A DNA stretch of 6,940 nt from Cyclobacteriaceae bacterium (GCA_947458795.1 CANHCD010000111.1:1-6940), one strand, 5' to 3'; shown: positions 1 to 6,881, counted from the stretch's first letter. Numbers and translations: made by a program. The notes: a model not told the origin generated them from the letters alone.

Positions 1-1054
1 CCAGCGTGGCAAAGATCAACTCCCTCGCTTGGGAATAATTCCCAGAATAGTAGGCATCGTAGGCCAGTTCATACCCTTTAGCGGATTCCAAAGACCCTAC
101 ATTTCCTGCTCCAGCCTCCGGATTGTTTACCGAGAAGGTGTAAGGGGATTCGGGAAATTCAATATTCAGAAGTTGGACATAGGTGTCCGTGCTACCCTTC
201 AACTCTTTTTGCCCCAAAAAGAGCAGGTAGTAGGCTTCTGGTTTTTTTACGCTCTTGGGGTACGTTTCAATAAGCTTTGAGAGGTATTCCCCACTTCGTT
301 TGGGTTCCTTTAATTGAAAAAATAGCACCTTACCCAATTCAAAGTACGATTCTTCCAATTCATTATTGGCCAGGTCCAGTTGCTCAGGGCTCTTAGGGAT
401 TGAAGCAAGCAAGGATTCTAAGGAGGGGAGGCCTGTGGAATCTTGACCAGCATCTGTTTCCGACACGGCTTCGTCAGATGAGAGCGGTGTAGCAGCTTCC
501 GCATTGGTTTGGAAAAGGGCGGCTTTTCGTCTCCAATTATCTTCTAGGGGGCGATTGCCCCAAGTGCGCATGAAATCAATAGCTCCTTGTTGTAGGGCAG
601 CACCATTCCCAAAATAGAAGGTAGATTCGTTTCCTGTATCTCCAAAGGCCAATAAATTGTCGAAAATTGAGGAGGACTTAGTTGGCTTATCCTCTTTTTT
701 CAAATCCGCTAGGCGCTGTTTTTCGCTGGCAATAAACTCTTGGGCTCGTAGGGCTTGCTCCTCGGCAGGCATGGATGCCAGCTGGATCAAGCTGTCATTT
801 TTTTCAATCCGTTCGAAATGGAAGACATAGGTGTCCAAACTCGTCTTTTTTTCCTTGAGCTGTAGGGCCACTGGGTCTTCGTCTTGGATGAATTTCAGTG
901 CACTGTCTAGGTAGTATTTGGTGGATCGGTAGTCTTTAAATTGATCGAGCTGGATCTCTGCAAGCTTTTGGTAGATGTAACCCTTCACTCGGGGAATAGA
1001 ACCGGGTTCCTTTGCCGCTTGATGCAACAGGTCAAGGGTTAAGGGAATGTCGTT
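1..1054 (-). pseudogene. sprE: SprE/PorW-like protein, continuation after the in-frame stop, running off the left edge
   Basis: Directly after the TAA the same reading frame stays open for 351 codons to the edge of the window, with no further stop or frameshift. It begins NDIPLTLDLLHQAAKEPGS and contains TPR-like helices (for example KGYIYQKLAEIQ, and further on YFELGKVLFFQLKEPKRSGEYL and AYYLLFLGQKELKG). The block STFYFGNGAALQQG...FMRTWGNRPLEDNWRRKA at 639-502 is a hallmark of the middle of SprE/PorW proteins, so this is the same gene as the fragment to its right. No good independent start follows the stop: possible codons are TTG 1027-1025, GTG 988-986 and ATG 772-770, none with a ribosome binding site and all inside conserved sequence. 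The 3' end of the gene is outside the window. The lack of other lesions suggests that the break is very recent or is a sequencing error. Confidence 0.83.
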
Positions 1055-1975
1055 TTATTTTTCTTCAAATAAGGCTCTTTCGAAGATTACGACATCTTTG
1101 AGGTCTTTGTTTTTTGGGTCCTTGTACAGGTCTTCGTAATAGTTACGAACCTTTTTGAGGTCTTTGGTGGCATTCAGTTCGGCCACTTGCTGCGCAAAAA
1201 GGGTGGCGAAGAAGGAACGTTCGTAGGCTGGGTTTCCTTCCAAGGATTTCTGGAAAAAATCAAATGCAAGCGCATCCAAACCTTCGCGCTGGTACCGTTG
1301 CGCCAGGATAAAGTAGAGTCTGGAGCGCTCTTTTTTATCTGAAGTATAGTTTAAAGCTCTGTCTAGGGCGCCGATTACCCCATTCGGATCTCCCCTTTTT
1401 TCATAATAATAGGCGAGGGTTTTGTACAAGTCGAAGGTATTGTCGCTGTTGATTTCGGTTTCTTTGGACAGGTAATCGATGGTAAAATTGGCCTCCTCTA
1501 TTGCATTCTGGTCGATGTAGAGGTGGAGTAAGCTGATTAGCGCTTTGTGTCGCAGATCCTTGTCCTTGCTTTGGCTGTTGACATAGCGGAAGGTGTTTTT
1601 GGCATCATCGACACGTGCTTGGAGGTAGTCAATCTTTCCAATTAAGTAGTAGCTGTCGTCCACCCACTTGGATATCCGGTGCCAGTCGATGGCTTTGGAG
1701 GAGAGCTCCCTGGCAGAATCTAGGGCAACTTTGTTTTTTTGGATGGTAGCAGAATCAATGGGAATAAATACGGGGAGGATTTGCGTGTAGTCCTCCTTGT
1801 AATTTTCGATTACCTCAACTTCTGCAGCTTTGATTTTGGTATCTGCCAAAAAATAGGCGTTGTAGTGGGAGGTAAGGTTGTGGAAAGCACGGTTGGTAAA
1901 GGTGTCCCGTTGGGAAGAGCAGGCTCCCAAGAATACTATCACCAATCCAAAAGTATACCGTACTTGTTTGCGCAT
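1055..1975 (-). pseudogene. sprE: SprE/PorW-like T9SS/gliding lipoprotein, N-terminal part up to an in-frame stop
   Basis: This is the N-terminal 306 residues of a TPR-rich outer-envelope lipoprotein. The start ATG (1975-1973) is followed by a basic N-terminus, a hydrophobic stretch and the lipobox LGAC, with the acylated Cys at residue 19, so this is a type II signal peptide; an in-frame TAG three codons upstream of the ATG supports the start. The segment around residues 31-43 (FHNLTSHYNAYF) matches the conserved N-terminus of SprE (Flavobacterium gliding) and PorW (Porphyromonas type IX secretion). TPR-like helical pairs are visible near residues 105-136, 185-216 and 218-250. In the family the protein is needed for type IX secretion and gliding and runs to roughly 800-900 residues. 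Here it stops at TAA (1057-1055) after FEEK, and the same frame then continues with family sequence. The stop could be a real nonsense mutation or a base error; the product may be truncated. Family assignment is strong, functional status is uncertain. Confidence 0.85.
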
Positions 1976-2098
1976 GTTGAGCTGCTACGAATCAAAGGAC
2001 CAAATTAGGGCTTTTACCGCAATACAGAACGAAGGGGTAAAGGTATTATTCTGAAGTGCCGATGAATTCTTGCTGATGGATTCCATTAACTTTGAAAA
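1976..2098. promoter_or_regulatory. Divergent intergenic region between sprE/porW and the atp cluster
   Basis: These 123 bases separate two divergently oriented transcription units, so both promoters should lie here or partly overlap the starts. The best Bacteroidota-type -7 match for the + strand is TAACTTTG at 2087-2094. For the minus strand there is only a near match, TACCTTTA (2045-2038), which has A in place of the final G of TAnnTTTG. An 11-base interrupted palindrome, ATGGATTCCAT (2076-2086), abuts the + strand -7 element and could be an operator, though one this short can occur by chance. I see no RNA gene or small ORF of note. Confidence 0.6.
2087..2094 (+). promoter_or_regulatory. 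Candidate -7 element for the atp cluster
   Basis: TAACTTTG matches the Bacteroidota housekeeping sigma -7 consensus TAnnTTTG exactly. It ends only four bases before the ATG of the first atp-cluster gene at 2099, so transcription from it would start at or beside that ATG and give a leaderless or nearly leaderless message. The -33 element is poor: the nearest TTG is at 2070-2072, a spacer of 14 bases against about 19-21 expected. The match may therefore be fortuitous, with the true promoter further upstream. Confidence 0.35.
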
Positions 2099-2332
2099 AT
2101 GACGTCAAATCAGTCCAATCCCAATTCGAAGAGACCACAGGGCCCCACTTGGGTCAACTACATGGGCTTGTCCTTCCAGCTCTTTGCGATCATTGGGGGA
2201 GGCACTGCACTTGGCTGGTGGATACAGCAGCAGTCGGGAATGAAATTTCCAGTTTGGTTGTTAGTATGTTCCTTCACTGCTGTCGCAATCGCATTTTATT
2301 CCTTGTGGAAGTCGATGCAACAAGACAAGTAG
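2099..2332 (+). CDS. atpZ: AtpZ/AtpI-family small membrane protein (F1Fo ATPase gene 1-like)
   Basis: This 77-residue protein has a polar N-terminus (residues 1-17), then two membrane segments, about 20-42 (YMGLSFQLFAIIGGGTALGWWI) split by a Gly-rich turn GGGTALG, and about 50-70. This two-helix form with a Gly-rich first helix is that of AtpZ, a small protein encoded just ahead of atp genes in many bacteria. AtpZ/AtpI proteins have been linked to Mg2+/Ca2+ uptake and to ATP synthase assembly, but the role is unsettled. At the end of helix 1, where the family often has an acidic residue (GxxLD), this copy has GWWIQ with Gln43. The ATG at 2099 is preferred to a TTG at 2092, which is in another frame and gives an unrelated peptide. 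There is no Shine-Dalgarno sequence. It is first in the + strand cluster, with 50 bases to the next gene. Confidence 0.8.
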   Translation: MTSNQSNPNSKRPQGPTWVNYMGLSFQLFAIIGGGTALGWWIQQQSGMKFPVWLLVCSFTAVAIAFYSLWKSMQQDK

Positions 2333-2382
2333 GCAATTCGTCAAAAACCACGTAATTTTGAGTCTTAAATTGGCAGGCAAGT

Positions 2383-2766
2383 ATGAAATTCTCAGCTTCG
2401 ATTCATTTTAGTTATGGGATCATTACGATGGTGGTAGCAGGGTTGATTCTCCTTTTTAACTTTTTTCTGCCTCAAATCATTCATGAAAGCATCTGGAGCA
2501 TCTTTGGATTTGTGGCTGGACTGGCGTACCTCTTGAGTATCGTTACTCGATGGCTTTACCTGAAATCTCCAGAAAATTTGCTCTCTTTGAAATTACTCGG
2601 AATGATCATCAGAATCTTGAGTTCTTTGGGCTTTATTGGCATCCTTGTAGTGCTTGGTTTGGAGAATATTATTTTGTTTATCGCCAATTTCTTTATCATT
2701 TTTTTGTTCTACATGGTTTTTGATATCTACATCTTTATTTCTAACTTGCGCCCGATTTCGAAGTAG
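2383..2766 (+). CDS. Four-helix AtpI-like membrane protein of the atp cluster
   Basis: This is a 127-residue, very hydrophobic protein with four predicted membrane segments, at about residues 11-31, 37-60, 68-90 and 93-120. Short charged loops (RWLYLKSPEN, and the C-terminal NLRPISK) separate or cap them. I cannot name the family from motifs alone. Its size, four-helix topology, a third helix carrying a KLLGMIIR motif, and its position directly ahead of atpB all match AtpI, proposed to help assemble the c ring or, with AtpZ, to supply Mg2+. The stop is 19 bases before the atpB start, so the two are almost surely co-transcribed. No Shine-Dalgarno is seen at the ATG. An AtpI role is inference; the gene and its membrane nature are clear. 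Confidence 0.75.
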   Translation: MKFSASIHFSYGIITMVVAGLILLFNFFLPQIIHESIWSIFGFVAGLAYLLSIVTRWLYLKSPENLLSLKLLGMIIRILSSLGFIGILVVLGLENIILFIANFFIIFLFYMVFDIYIFISNLRPISK

Positions 2767-2785
2767 ACTTCCAAAAAACGAGTTA

Positions 2786-3829
2786 ATGAGGCGCAAATTT
2801 CTGGTACTAAGTCTTTTATTTTCAGTGGTTTTACTGAGTTTCTCTGCAGGTGCTTTTGCTGCGGGTGCAGAAACTGAAGAAGGCAAAGAAGACCCGACTG
2901 GGTTCATCATGCACCACATCAAGGATTCGCACGAGTGGCATTTTGTTACGATAGGCCATACCCACGTTACTTTGGCGCTACCCGTGATCACTTATTCCTC
3001 TGATAGAGGACTTGAATTTTACAATTCCAGCGATTTTCAAAATAAGGAGACACACAAATTTGGTAAGGAATATGCCCATAACGGCATCTTCATCGATGAT
3101 CACGATCATTTGGGAAGAGTAGACGGGGGATCCATCCTTGATTTTTCGATTACCAAGAACGTAGTGATGCTACTTATAGTGATTGCTTTTGTGCTTTACA
3201 TCACGCTTTCTGCTGCTAAACATTACAAGAAAAATGGTGCTGTGGCTCCTAAAGGTGCCGCCTCATTTGTAGAGCCGATCGTCATTTTTGTTCGCGATGA
3301 AATCGCACACAAATCTATAGGCCCTAAGTATAAGAAATTCGTTCCCTACCTCTTGACCTTGTTTTTCTTCATTTGGACAGGAAATATTTTGGGACTTCTC
3401 CCAGGTGCAGCTAACCTTACCGGGAACATTGCAGTGACCTTTACCCTAGCGATGATCACTTTTGTGATTGTCAATGTCAACGGAAACAAGGACTATTGGA
3501 AGCACGTATTTGCCACTCCAGGCGTACCTGTAATGCTTTTGCCGATCATGGTTCTTGTCGAATTTATCGGCCTATTCACCAAGCCTTTTGCATTGATGGT
3601 CCGATTATTTGTGGCGATCACAGCGGGTCACATCGTAATCCTTTCTTTTATCGCCTTGGTATTCATCTTTGAATCTTATTCGATTGGAGTGCTGTCTACA
3701 ATCATGGTTACCTTTATCAATGTGATTGAATTACTCGTAGCCACGATTCAAGCCTATGTATTTACCCTATTCTCTGCGATGTACATTGGTAGTGCAGTAG
3801 CAGAACACGAGCACGACGATCACCATTAA
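2786..3829 (+). CDS. atpB: ATP synthase Fo subunit a, with signal peptide and His-rich periplasmic extension
   Basis: Subunit a forms the proton half-channels against the c ring. The chosen ATG at 2786 gives 347 residues and starts a textbook signal peptide (MRRK, hydrophobic core, AFA|AG cleavage after about residue 25). The same frame is open upstream, but that part overlaps the previous gene and lacks this logic. Residues about 26-120 form an extension absent from the 271-residue E. coli protein but usual in Bacteroidota, rich in His (HHIKDSHEWHF, GHTHV, DDHDH). Membrane helices follow at about 125-146, 185-207, 211-233, 247-265, 268-297 and 300-335. The essential arginine is Arg273; Gln322 equals E. 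coli Gln252. His282 and Glu315 occupy the E. coli Glu219 and His245 positions, the swapped arrangement seen in mitochondria. After Arg273 the sequence is LFVAI, so the Asn of E. coli RLFGNM is Ala277. The tail is EHEHDDHH. Confidence 0.96.
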   Translation: MRRKFLVLSLLFSVVLLSFSAGAFAAGAETEEGKEDPTGFIMHHIKDSHEWHFVTIGHTHVTLALPVITYSSDRGLEFYNSSDFQNKETHKFGKEYAHNGIFIDDHDHLGRVDGGSILDFSITKNVVMLLIVIAFVLYITLSAAKHYKKNGAVAPKGAASFVEPIVIFVRDEIAHKSIGPKYKKFVPYLLTLFFFIWTGNILGLLPGAANLTGNIAVTFTLAMITFVIVNVNGNKDYWKHVFATPGVPVMLLPIMVLVEFIGLFTKPFALMVRLFVAITAGHIVILSFIALVFIFESYSIGVLSTIMVTFINVIELLVATIQAYVFTLFSAMYIGSAVAEHEHDDHH

Positions 3830-3861
3830 TTTGTAATTTCTTTCTTCAATTTATAAAACCA

Positions 3862-4131
3862 ATGTTTATGTTAACTTCTATCTTATTGACTGCTGGATTT
3901 GCACTTATGGGTGCTGGTATCGGTGCTGGACTTGTTGCGATTGGCGCAGGTCTTGGTGTGGGTCGTATTGGTGGCCAGGCTATGGAGGCTATTGCTCGTC
4001 AGCCTGAGGCTGCTGGCAAGATCCAAACTGCCATGCTTATCATTGCAGCTTTGATTGAGGTGGTTGCCCTGTTTGCAGTAGTAATTTGTTTGCTTATTGC
4101 ATTGAACGCAGGTGGCATCGCCTTCTTCTAA
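3862..4131 (+). CDS. atpE: ATP synthase Fo subunit c (proteolipid)
   Basis: This 89-residue hairpin protein makes the rotating c ring. Helix 1 (about 7-33) carries a glycine-rich packing motif beginning at Gly17 (GAGIGAG, then GAGLGVG), the cytoplasmic loop has the conserved ARQPEA (45-50) that contacts gamma/epsilon, and helix 2 (about 56-82) holds the ion-binding carboxylate Glu66 in AALIEVVALF. The residues after Glu66 are Val-Val rather than Ser/Thr, and Val33 stands where Na+-type c subunits have Gln, so the ring should be proton-coupled. Either ATG 3862 or ATG 3868 could be the start; the first is used here, and neither has a Shine-Dalgarno. It lies 32 bases after atpB and is followed within 14 bases by a terminator-like hairpin. 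Confidence 0.97.
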   Translation: MFMLTSILLTAGFALMGAGIGAGLVAIGAGLGVGRIGGQAMEAIARQPEAAGKIQTAMLIIAALIEVVALFAVVICLLIALNAGGIAFF

Positions 4132-4144
4132 GACAAAATGAATT

Positions 4145-4175
4145 GGGATTGGCGCTAGGCCAATCCCTTTCTTTT
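4145..4175 (+). terminator. Terminator-like hairpin between atpE and atpF
   Basis: A perfect 9-bp stem, GGGATTGGC (4145-4153) with GCCAATCCC (4159-4167), closes a 5-base loop GCTAG and is followed at once by TTTCTTTT (4168-4175). This is the form of a Rho-independent terminator, though the T tract is broken by one C. It lies inside the co-directional atp cluster, 13 bases after the atpE stop and 29 before the atpF start. As the next genes need expression and no strong promoter is evident in the remaining gap, partial termination, or a 3' end that stabilises or is processed from an atpB-atpE message, is more likely than full termination. Confidence 0.7.
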
Positions 4176-4204
4176 GAACAAAAACGAAATTAATCCTTCC
4201 TACT

Positions 4205-4699
4205 ATGGATCTAATCATACCTAGTGCCGGCCTGATTTTCTGGCAACTCATTGGCTTTTTAGCCCTTTTGTTTATTCTAATCAAATTTGCTTGGAAACCT
4301 ATTTTGGCCTCTTTGGCTGAACGTGAGGCAAGCATTGATGGCGCATTGAAGTCTGCTGAGCAAGCTAGAAACGAGATGTCAAACTTGAAGGCAGAAAATG
4401 AAAAACTACTTCAGGAGGCTAGATTGGAGCGGGATGTTATTTTGAGCAAAGCGCATGAAGCTTCACTTAAAATGATTGAAGATGCCAAAAATGAGTCGTC
4501 CAAGCAGGGTGCTTTGTTGATAGAAGCTGCTAAGGCGGTGATTGAAACAGAGAAGAAAGCGGCGTTGACAGAAGTAAAAAATCAGGTTGCTTTATTGACC
4601 TTGGAAGTAACTGAAAAGTTGCTCCGCAAAAAATTAGGGGACGACAAAGCTCAGGTAGAGCTTGTTGACCAGTTTATTAAAGACCTTAAGCTTAACTAA
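4205..4699 (+). CDS. atpF: ATP synthase Fo subunit b
   Basis: This is the 164-residue peripheral-stalk subunit. A single N-terminal membrane helix (about 5-27, GLIFWQLIGFLALLFILIKF) leads into the conserved WKPILASLAEREASIDGAL junction (30-48). A long charged, Ala/Glu/Lys-rich helix (about 45-145) forms the dimeric coiled coil, and the C-terminus (VTEKLLRKKLGDDKAQVELVDQFIKDL) is the part that binds delta/alpha. Length and layout match the family (E. coli 156). Only one b-type gene is present, so a homodimeric stalk is expected. It follows the atpE hairpin by 29 bases and is separated from atpH by 6 bases, pointing to translational coupling. There is no Shine-Dalgarno; the upstream bases are AATCCTTCCTACT. 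Confidence 0.96.
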   Translation: MDLIIPSAGLIFWQLIGFLALLFILIKFAWKPILASLAEREASIDGALKSAEQARNEMSNLKAENEKLLQEARLERDVILSKAHEASLKMIEDAKNESSKQGALLIEAAKAVIETEKKAALTEVKNQVALLTLEVTEKLLRKKLGDDKAQVELVDQFIKDLKLN

Positions 4700-4705
4700 T
4701 TCGGC

Positions 4706-5266
4706 ATGTCTAACCAGCGAGTTGCCTCCCGGTACGCCAAATCAATATTGGATTTGTCCATTGAAAAAGGACAGCTGGAAGGGGTTTTTGAAAATTTCAA
4801 GTCTTTAGCAGCGATGGGCAAAAGCACTCGTGAACTAGGCCTTGCACTTTCAAACCCAGTATTGGGCTCGGATAAAAAATTAAATGTACTAAAAGCACTT
4901 TTTGCCAAAGGAGCTAACCCCTTGACGCTTTCTTTTTTTCAAATTATTTCAAGAAAAAATAGAGAAAACATCCTTTTGGATGTGGCCAAAGAGTTTGTGG
5001 TACAGTACAACTTGTACCGTTCCATCCAAGTGGCAGAAGTAACCACTACGACTGCACTTACAGAAGGGCAGCGCAACCAGTTGGTGGCTTTGGTGAAGCA
5101 GATCAGCGGGTTGAAGGAAGTACAACTTGTAGAAAAGATTAACCCTTCACTGATTGGAGGATTTGTGCTCAAGGTCAACGACCGACAGCTCGATGAATCC
5201 ATCAGCAGCAAACTCAATGCGCTACGCATTCAGTTTGCTCATAATCATTACGAAAAACAGTTTTAA
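4706..5266 (+). CDS. atpH: ATP synthase F1 subunit delta (OSCP)
   Basis: The 186-residue delta subunit links the b stalk to the top of the alpha3-beta3 head. The N-terminal helical domain (about 1-105) begins with the typical RVASRYAKSILDLSIEKG. The C-terminal domain contains the family signature INPSLIGGFVLKV (145-157) followed by NDRQLDESISSKLNALR. Length is near the usual 175-185. The ATG at 4706 is 6 bases after the atpF stop and 25 bases separate its stop from atpA, so it sits tightly in the operon. Nothing is missing or odd. Confidence 0.96.
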   Translation: MSNQRVASRYAKSILDLSIEKGQLEGVFENFKSLAAMGKSTRELGLALSNPVLGSDKKLNVLKALFAKGANPLTLSFFQIISRKNRENILLDVAKEFVVQYNLYRSIQVAEVTTTTALTEGQRNQLVALVKQISGLKEVQLVEKINPSLIGGFVLKVNDRQLDESISSKLNALRIQFAHNHYEKQF

Positions 5267-5291
5267 CGAAAATACTCAACCGTATCCAATC

Positions 5292-6869
5292 ATGGCAGAA
5301 GTAAGACCTGATGAAGTTTCAGCAATTTTGAGAGAACAACTCTCTGGTGCCAGAACCGAAGCCGAACTAGAAGAAGTGGGAACAGTCCTCCAAGTAGGGG
5401 ATGGTGTAGCCCGTATCTATGGACTTTCTAAGGCGCAGGCCGGTGAATTGTTGGAGTTTGAAAATGGCCTGAAGGCCATGGTGCTCAACCTCGAAGAGGA
5501 TAATGTGGGTGCTGTACTTTTTGGAGACTCCAAAGGAGTAAAAGAAGGAGATACCGTCAAGCGAACTAAAAAGATTGCTTCTATCATGGCCGGTGAAGGC
5601 ATGTTGGGCCGAGTGGTCAACACGCTAGGTAATCCTATCGATGGCAAGGGGCCAATCTCTGGCAACTTGTATGAAATGCCTTTGGAGCGTAAAGCACCAG
5701 GTGTTATCTACCGTCAGCCGGTAACTGAGCCGCTTCAGACTGGTATCAAATCCATTGATGCGATGATCCCAATTGGACGTGGACAGCGTGAATTGGTGAT
5801 TGGTGACCGTCAAACAGGTAAAACTGCTGTTGTAATTGACGCCATCCTGAACCAACGTGAATTCTACGATAAAGGTGAGCCCGTATTCTGTATCTATGTA
5901 GCGATCGGACAAAAAGCTTCTACTGTAGCAGGTGTGGTGGCTGCCCTTGAAAAAGGTGGAGCGCTTCCCTACACAGTGGTAGTTGCAGCTCCTGCTTCTG
6001 AGCCAGCTCCGATGCAGTTCTTTGCTCCATTTACTGGTGCTGCGATTGGTGAATTCTTTAGAGATACCGGTCGCCCTGCCCTAGTGGTTTACGATGACCT
6101 TTCGAAGCAAGCGGTAGCTTACCGTGAAGTTTCCCTACTCTTGAGAAGACCTCCAGGACGTGAAGCTTATCCTGGTGACGTATTCTACTTGCACTCCAGA
6201 CTATTGGAAAGAGCTGCAAAAATCAACCAGTCTGATGCCATTGCGCAGCAGATGAATGACCTTCCTGATTCCATCCGTCCATTGGTAAAAGGTGGTGGGT
6301 CTTTGACCGCATTGCCGATCATCGAAACTCAGGCAAGTGACGTGTCTGCTTATATCCCAACCAACGTAATTTCGATTACAGATGGTCAGATCTTCTTGGA
6401 AACCAACTTGTTTAACTCTGGTATTCGTCCAGCGATCAACGTAGGTATCTCGGTATCACGTGTAGGAGGTAATGCTCAAATCAAGTCCATGAAGAAAGTG
6501 GCAGGTACCTTGAAATTGGACCAAGCACAATTCCGTGAATTGGAAGCTTTCTCCAAGTTTGGTTCTGACCTCGATGCTTCGACCAAAAGAACGATTGAGC
6601 GTGGACGTCGCAACCAGGAGATTTTGAAGCAAGCACAGTATGCGCCTGTTTCGGTAGCAAATCAGGTTGCCATCATCTACGCATCTACCAAAGGTCTGAT
6701 GGATTCGGTTCCTGTTGAAAAAGCAAGAGCTTTTGAAAAGGAGTTCTACCTCTTGTTGGAGTCCTCTTATCCTGAAGCAATTCAATTGATCCTAAAAGGT
6801 GATATCGATGGTGCTGGCAAAATTCTTGCTACTGCAGCTGCCGAACTAGCACCTAAATACGCGAAGTAA
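5292..6869 (+). CDS. atpA: ATP synthase F1 subunit alpha
   Basis: The 525-residue alpha subunit forms the non-catalytic nucleotide sites of the F1 hexamer. The start is the ATG at 5292 (MAEVRPDEVSAIL): the frame is open further upstream, but that part overlaps atpH and reads as nonsense. The N-terminal part (about 1-95) contains the beta-barrel with VGDGVARIYGL. The Walker A motif GDRQTGKT lies at 171-178 and the Walker B-like VVYDD ends at Asp268-Asp269. RRPPGREAYPGDVFYLHSR follows. The alpha/beta signature PAINVGISVS is at 380-389, directly before Arg390, the arginine that reaches into the catalytic site of beta (E. coli alpha Arg376). The C-terminal helical domain runs to YAK. All key residues are present and the length is slightly above E. 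coli (513), as is common in this phylum. Confidence 0.98.
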   Translation: MAEVRPDEVSAILREQLSGARTEAELEEVGTVLQVGDGVARIYGLSKAQAGELLEFENGLKAMVLNLEEDNVGAVLFGDSKGVKEGDTVKRTKKIASIMAGEGMLGRVVNTLGNPIDGKGPISGNLYEMPLERKAPGVIYRQPVTEPLQTGIKSIDAMIPIGRGQRELVIGDRQTGKTAVVIDAILNQREFYDKGEPVFCIYVAIGQKASTVAGVVAALEKGGALPYTVVVAAPASEPAPMQFFAPFTGAAIGEFFRDTGRPALVVYDDLSKQAVAYREVSLLLRRPPGREAYPGDVFYLHSRLLERAAKINQSDAIAQQMNDLPDSIRPLVKGGGSLTALPIIETQASDVSAYIPTNVISITDGQIFLETNLFNSGIRPAINVGISVSRVGGNAQIKSMKKVAGTLKLDQAQFRELEAFSKFGSDLDASTKRTIERGRRNQEILKQAQYAPVSVANQVAIIYASTKGLMDSVPVEKARAFEKEFYLLLESSYPEAIQLILKGDIDGAGKILATAAAELAPKYAK

Positions 6870-6881
6870 ATTCTATTAATT

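Noticed and set aside
29..280. 83-codon + strand open frame
   Set aside because: It lies antisense to the open sprE/porW frame, which has clear family motifs; the + strand translation has no recognisable features.
1055..1057. Genetic-code change or programmed frameshift at the sprE stop
   Set aside because: TAA ends several intact genes here (atpE, atpF, atpA), so it is not reassigned. The frame is identical on both sides of the stop, so no frameshift is needed despite the A-rich AAAAATAAAA context.
1739..2008. 89-codon + strand open frame overlapping the sprE start
   Set aside because: It is antisense to the lipoprotein N-terminus and reads as the shadow of a real gene.
2353..2360. TAATTTTG, a second TAnnTTTG match between the atpZ-like and AtpI-like genes
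   Set aside because: No -33 TTG or TTTG lies at the right distance, and in an A/T-rich gap such an octamer can occur by chance.
2654..2785. 44-codon upstream extension of atpB
   Set aside because: It overlaps the AtpI-like gene, and the ATG at 2786 begins a clear signal peptide with a plausible cleavage site.
2593..2991. 132-codon minus strand open frame
   Set aside because: It is antisense across the AtpI-like gene and the atpB start; both sense genes are well supported.
3883..4335. 150-codon minus strand open frame covering atpE and the atpF start
   Set aside because: It is antisense to two unmistakable ATP synthase genes, and its translation is low-complexity with no family features.
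5154..5291. 46-codon upstream extension of atpA
   Set aside because: It overlaps the conserved C-terminus of atpH in another frame; alpha subunits begin near MAEV, at the ATG at 5292.
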